The notes below the pieces were generated by a model that saw only the letters and a program-made list of their open reading frames with translations, was not told the origin of the DNA and ran no database searches. Positions 5,704-7,396 of a stretch of DNA of 7,396 nucleotides are shown here, piece after piece; the stretch's first letter is position 1, and the number at the start of each line of letters is the position of its first letter. A program made the translations under genes and the position numbers. The stretch comes from an uncultured bacterium (GTDB lineage: Bacteria; Cyanobacteriota; Vampirovibrionia; Gastranaerophilales; Gastranaerophilaceae), in contig CAMHDG010000073.1 in NCBI GenBank assembly GCA_946183815.1, positions 1 through 7,396 of the forward strand, read 5' to 3'.

Positions 5704-7289
5704 TCATCAACGACAAGCCCTTCTTCTTTTAGAGAGCGTACCGATTTCATTAACAATAATAGCGGAATTATAACAAAGGATGCTGCTGCAAAAATTCTAA
5801 AGGTATCAATATATGCCCAAAGAGTCGATTGCAGTTGCAACTGTTTATACATTAATCCTTGAGCCATACCATGTGCAGTTGCCGGATCAACAGTTATCGG
5901 CTGAAAGAAATGAGCGTATGCACTTACTCTGTCAACAAAGGCTTGATTTGTATCACGCAAATAACCCACCATCATCATTTGGTGTTTTTGAGAAAATCTT
6001 GATATAAGCGTTGTTACAAGGGATGTACCTATCGCACCGCCAATGTTTTTAAGCATATTTTGAACCCCTGATGCATTAGTTAGTTGAGAATTTTTTAGAG
6101 TAATCATGGAAAGATTAATAATAGGCACCATTGCAAAGGTTAATCCCGTACCGAACAGATAGTTTGGCAAAGCGATATCAACAAGTGCAATTTGTAAATT
6201 TAACTGACCAAATAAAAGTCCGCCACAGCCTATAACAAACAGACCTATCATAACCATAACACGTTCACTAACCTTGTTTGCAAGAATTGCGGTTATAATT
6301 ATACCTGTCAGACAACCCGCACCACGAGGCATCATAGATAACCCGCTTAAGAAGGAGGTATAACCCATTAATCTCTGTAACATTGATGGCAAAATCGCCG
6401 CAGATGCCAACAATACCGCCATAAGCACGATTTGAATAACCGTACCAAAAAAGAAATTTCTATCACGCATTATGCTTAAATCGACTAAAGCATTTCGCTT
6501 GTTTCTAACCTGTGAAACAAAAAAGGCTATGCAAGAAAATACAGATATAGCACTCATCCAGCATATCCAAGTTGAGCCGAACCAGTCCGCATCATTCCCT
6601 TTATCAAGTACAATCTGGAGGGTTACAATCCAAAACACCAGAAAAGTGAACCCCCAATGATCAAGTTTAACACCTTCTATTTTTCTGCCGAAAGGTGATT
6701 CTTCAAGCAACATTTTAGAGATAACAAAGCAAAATATACCGAAAGGCAGGTTTATAAAATAAATAAACGGCCAAGACCAGTTATCAGTAATCCAGCCGCC
6801 CACGGTCGGACCAAGTATAGGTCCCATTACAATACCAAAACCAAACAGAGCCATTGCTCTGCCTCTTTCTTCTTTAGGGAAACACTCCAGCATAATTGAC
6901 TGGGATAAAGGAAGAAGTGCACCTCCGCCTATACCTTGCAAAAACCTTGATAAAATCATTTGTCCTAAGGTTTGAGAGAGTCCGCACAAAACTGAGGCTA
7001 TTGTAAACAGTGCTACACTAAATAAATAATAATTGTTTCTTCCAAATTTTTTACATAAGAAATCAACGGAAGGGATAATCAAACCACTTGCGATTAAGTA
7101 ACTGGTTAACACCCATGTTGACTCGTTATGAGCGACTGAAAATGAGCCTGCCATAAAAGGAAGTGCAACATTTGAAATAGTTTCATCCAAAACAAACATA
7201 AACATCGCAAGCATCAATGGTGCTGATATCAGCCATGGGTTTCGGGTTGGCACCCAATTCTCATCCGTATTTATATTTTCTTCGCTCAT
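5700..7289 (-). CDS. DHA2-family MFS drug exporter, EmrB/QacA type
   Basis: This inner-membrane proton-driven antiporter of the DHA2 (14-helix) drug:H+ family probably exports hydrophobic compounds. The 529-residue length, about 14 hydrophobic segments and the following motifs support it: LDETISNVALP (34-44, motif D1 with Asp35), DFLCKKFGRN (76-85, motif A loop), RFLQGIGGGALLP (115-127, motif B with Arg115), GIVMGPILGPTVGGW (152-166, motif C of antiporters) and NMLKNIGGAIGTS (411-423). The segments WVLTSYLIAS and FIYFINLPFGI closely recall E. coli EmrB, so EmrB-like is a fair subgroup call; substrate is not predictable. The ATG at 7289 has an AGGGG site 7 nt upstream. EmrB normally pairs with the adaptor EmrA, and none is seen in the window; upstream is a repeat and downstream a convergent gene. 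A distant adaptor or adaptor-free action is possible. Confidence 0.93.
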   Translation of the reverse strand: MSEENINTDENWVPTRNPWLISAPLMLAMFMFVLDETISNVALPFMAGSFSVAHNESTWVLTSYLIASGLIIPSVDFLCKKFGRNNYYLFSVALFTIASVLCGLSQTLGQMILSRFLQGIGGGALLPLSQSIMLECFPKEERGRAMALFGFGIVMGPILGPTVGGWITDNWSWPFIYFINLPFGIFCFVISKMLLEESPFGRKIEGVKLDHWGFTFLVFWIVTLQIVLDKGNDADWFGSTWICWMSAISVFSCIAFFVSQVRNKRNALVDLSIMRDRNFFFGTVIQIVLMAVLLASAAILPSMLQRLMGYTSFLSGLSMMPRGAGCLTGIIITAILANKVSERVMVMIGLFVIGCGGLLFGQLNLQIALVDIALPNYLFGTGLTFAMVPIINLSMITLKNSQLTNASGVQNMLKNIGGAIGTSLVTTLISRFSQKHQMMMVGYLRDTNQAFVDRVSAYAHFFQPITVDPATAHGMAQGLMYKQLQLQSTLWAYIDTFRIFAAASFVIIPLLLLMKSVRSLKEEGLVVDD

Positions 7290-7301
7290 TCTCTTTCCCC
7301 T

Positions 7302-7317
7302 TTTTTATATTATAGCA
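7302..7317 (-). promoter_or_regulatory. Extended -10 promoter of the exporter gene
   Basis: On the minus strand TGCTATAAT (7317-7309) is a perfect extended -10 element. Transcription would start near 7302, giving a leader of about 13 nt. The expected -35 position (7337-7332) reads GATAAA, a poor match lying inside the repeat hairpin at 7322, so the extended -10 would have to do most of the work. Confidence 0.55.
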
Positions 7318-7321
7318 TAGA

Positions 7322-7396
7322 TAAATTATTGTTTATCGGCAAAGCCGATAAACAATAATTTACAGTGAATAGTGAATGGTGAATAGTGAATAGAGG
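7322..7396 (+). repeat. Hairpin-plus-heptamer repeat module, copy C (runs off window)
   Basis: A perfect 19-bp hairpin (arms 7322-7340 and 7344-7362, loop AAA) has the same TAAATTATTGTTT outer arms as copy A but the inner clamp ATCGGC/GCCGAT. Four tandem heptamers follow: GTGAATA, GTGAATG, GTGAATA, GTGAATA (7365-7392). It has the same orientation as copy A and likewise lies immediately upstream of a minus-strand gene. The element continues past the end of the window, so its full structure is not visible. Confidence 0.85.

Noticed and set aside
5525..5773. 82-codon plus-strand open frame crossing the end of the coiled-coil gene
   Set aside because: It is out of frame with a well-supported gene, runs into the exporter gene antisense and has no ribosome site.

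Overview
The window reads as AT-rich bacterial chromosome with dense coding, intrinsic terminators, sigma70-like promoters and Shine-Dalgarno sites. Two of seven genes are recognisable: an ATP-dependent phosphoenolpyruvate carboxykinase (pckA, minus strand, 17-1615) and a 14-helix DHA2/EmrB-type MFS exporter (minus strand, 5700-7289). The other five encode 97-319 residue proteins I cannot assign to a family. Their style (a short N-terminal VSFG motif in one, Ala/Gln-rich cysteine-free helical proteins, a Gly/Ala-rich membrane-like protein) reminds me of gut Gastranaerophilales/Melainabacteria. That placement is a recollection of proteome style, not a demonstrated assignment, and another AT-rich gut lineage remains possible.

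Layout. pckA occupies 17-1615 and has a good promoter at 1656-1684. Next to that promoter lies a composite repeat (1684-1888). It is built from two inverted copies of one module: a hairpin ending in TAAATTATTGTTT arms, followed by tandem GTGAYTRR octamers. Then come three plus-strand genes with unknown products (2000-2293, 2448-3311, 3410-4369), separated by an intrinsic terminator (2319-2348) and candidate promoters. A bidirectional terminator (4387-4416) separates them from the minus-strand gene 4448-4852, a small one-helix membrane protein. A 229-bp divergent region (4853-5082) leads to the plus-strand coiled-coil gene 5083-5703. This gene meets the exporter gene tail to tail, the stop codons overlapping on opposite strands. 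Just upstream of the exporter (7322-7396) a further copy of the hairpin module appears, here followed by GTGAATR heptamers, and runs off the window.

How it fits together. pckA is central metabolism and looks independently transcribed. The five unknown genes are mostly single-gene units, so there is no tight operon, but several share traits: no cysteines in four of five, disordered or Ala/Gln-rich N-termini, long helices. The whole 1.9-7.3 kb stretch lies between same-orientation copies of one repeat module. The repeat copies sit beside, or overlap, three of the predicted promoters. I see no tRNA, rRNA, CRISPR array, transposase or recognisable phage, toxin-antitoxin or defence gene.
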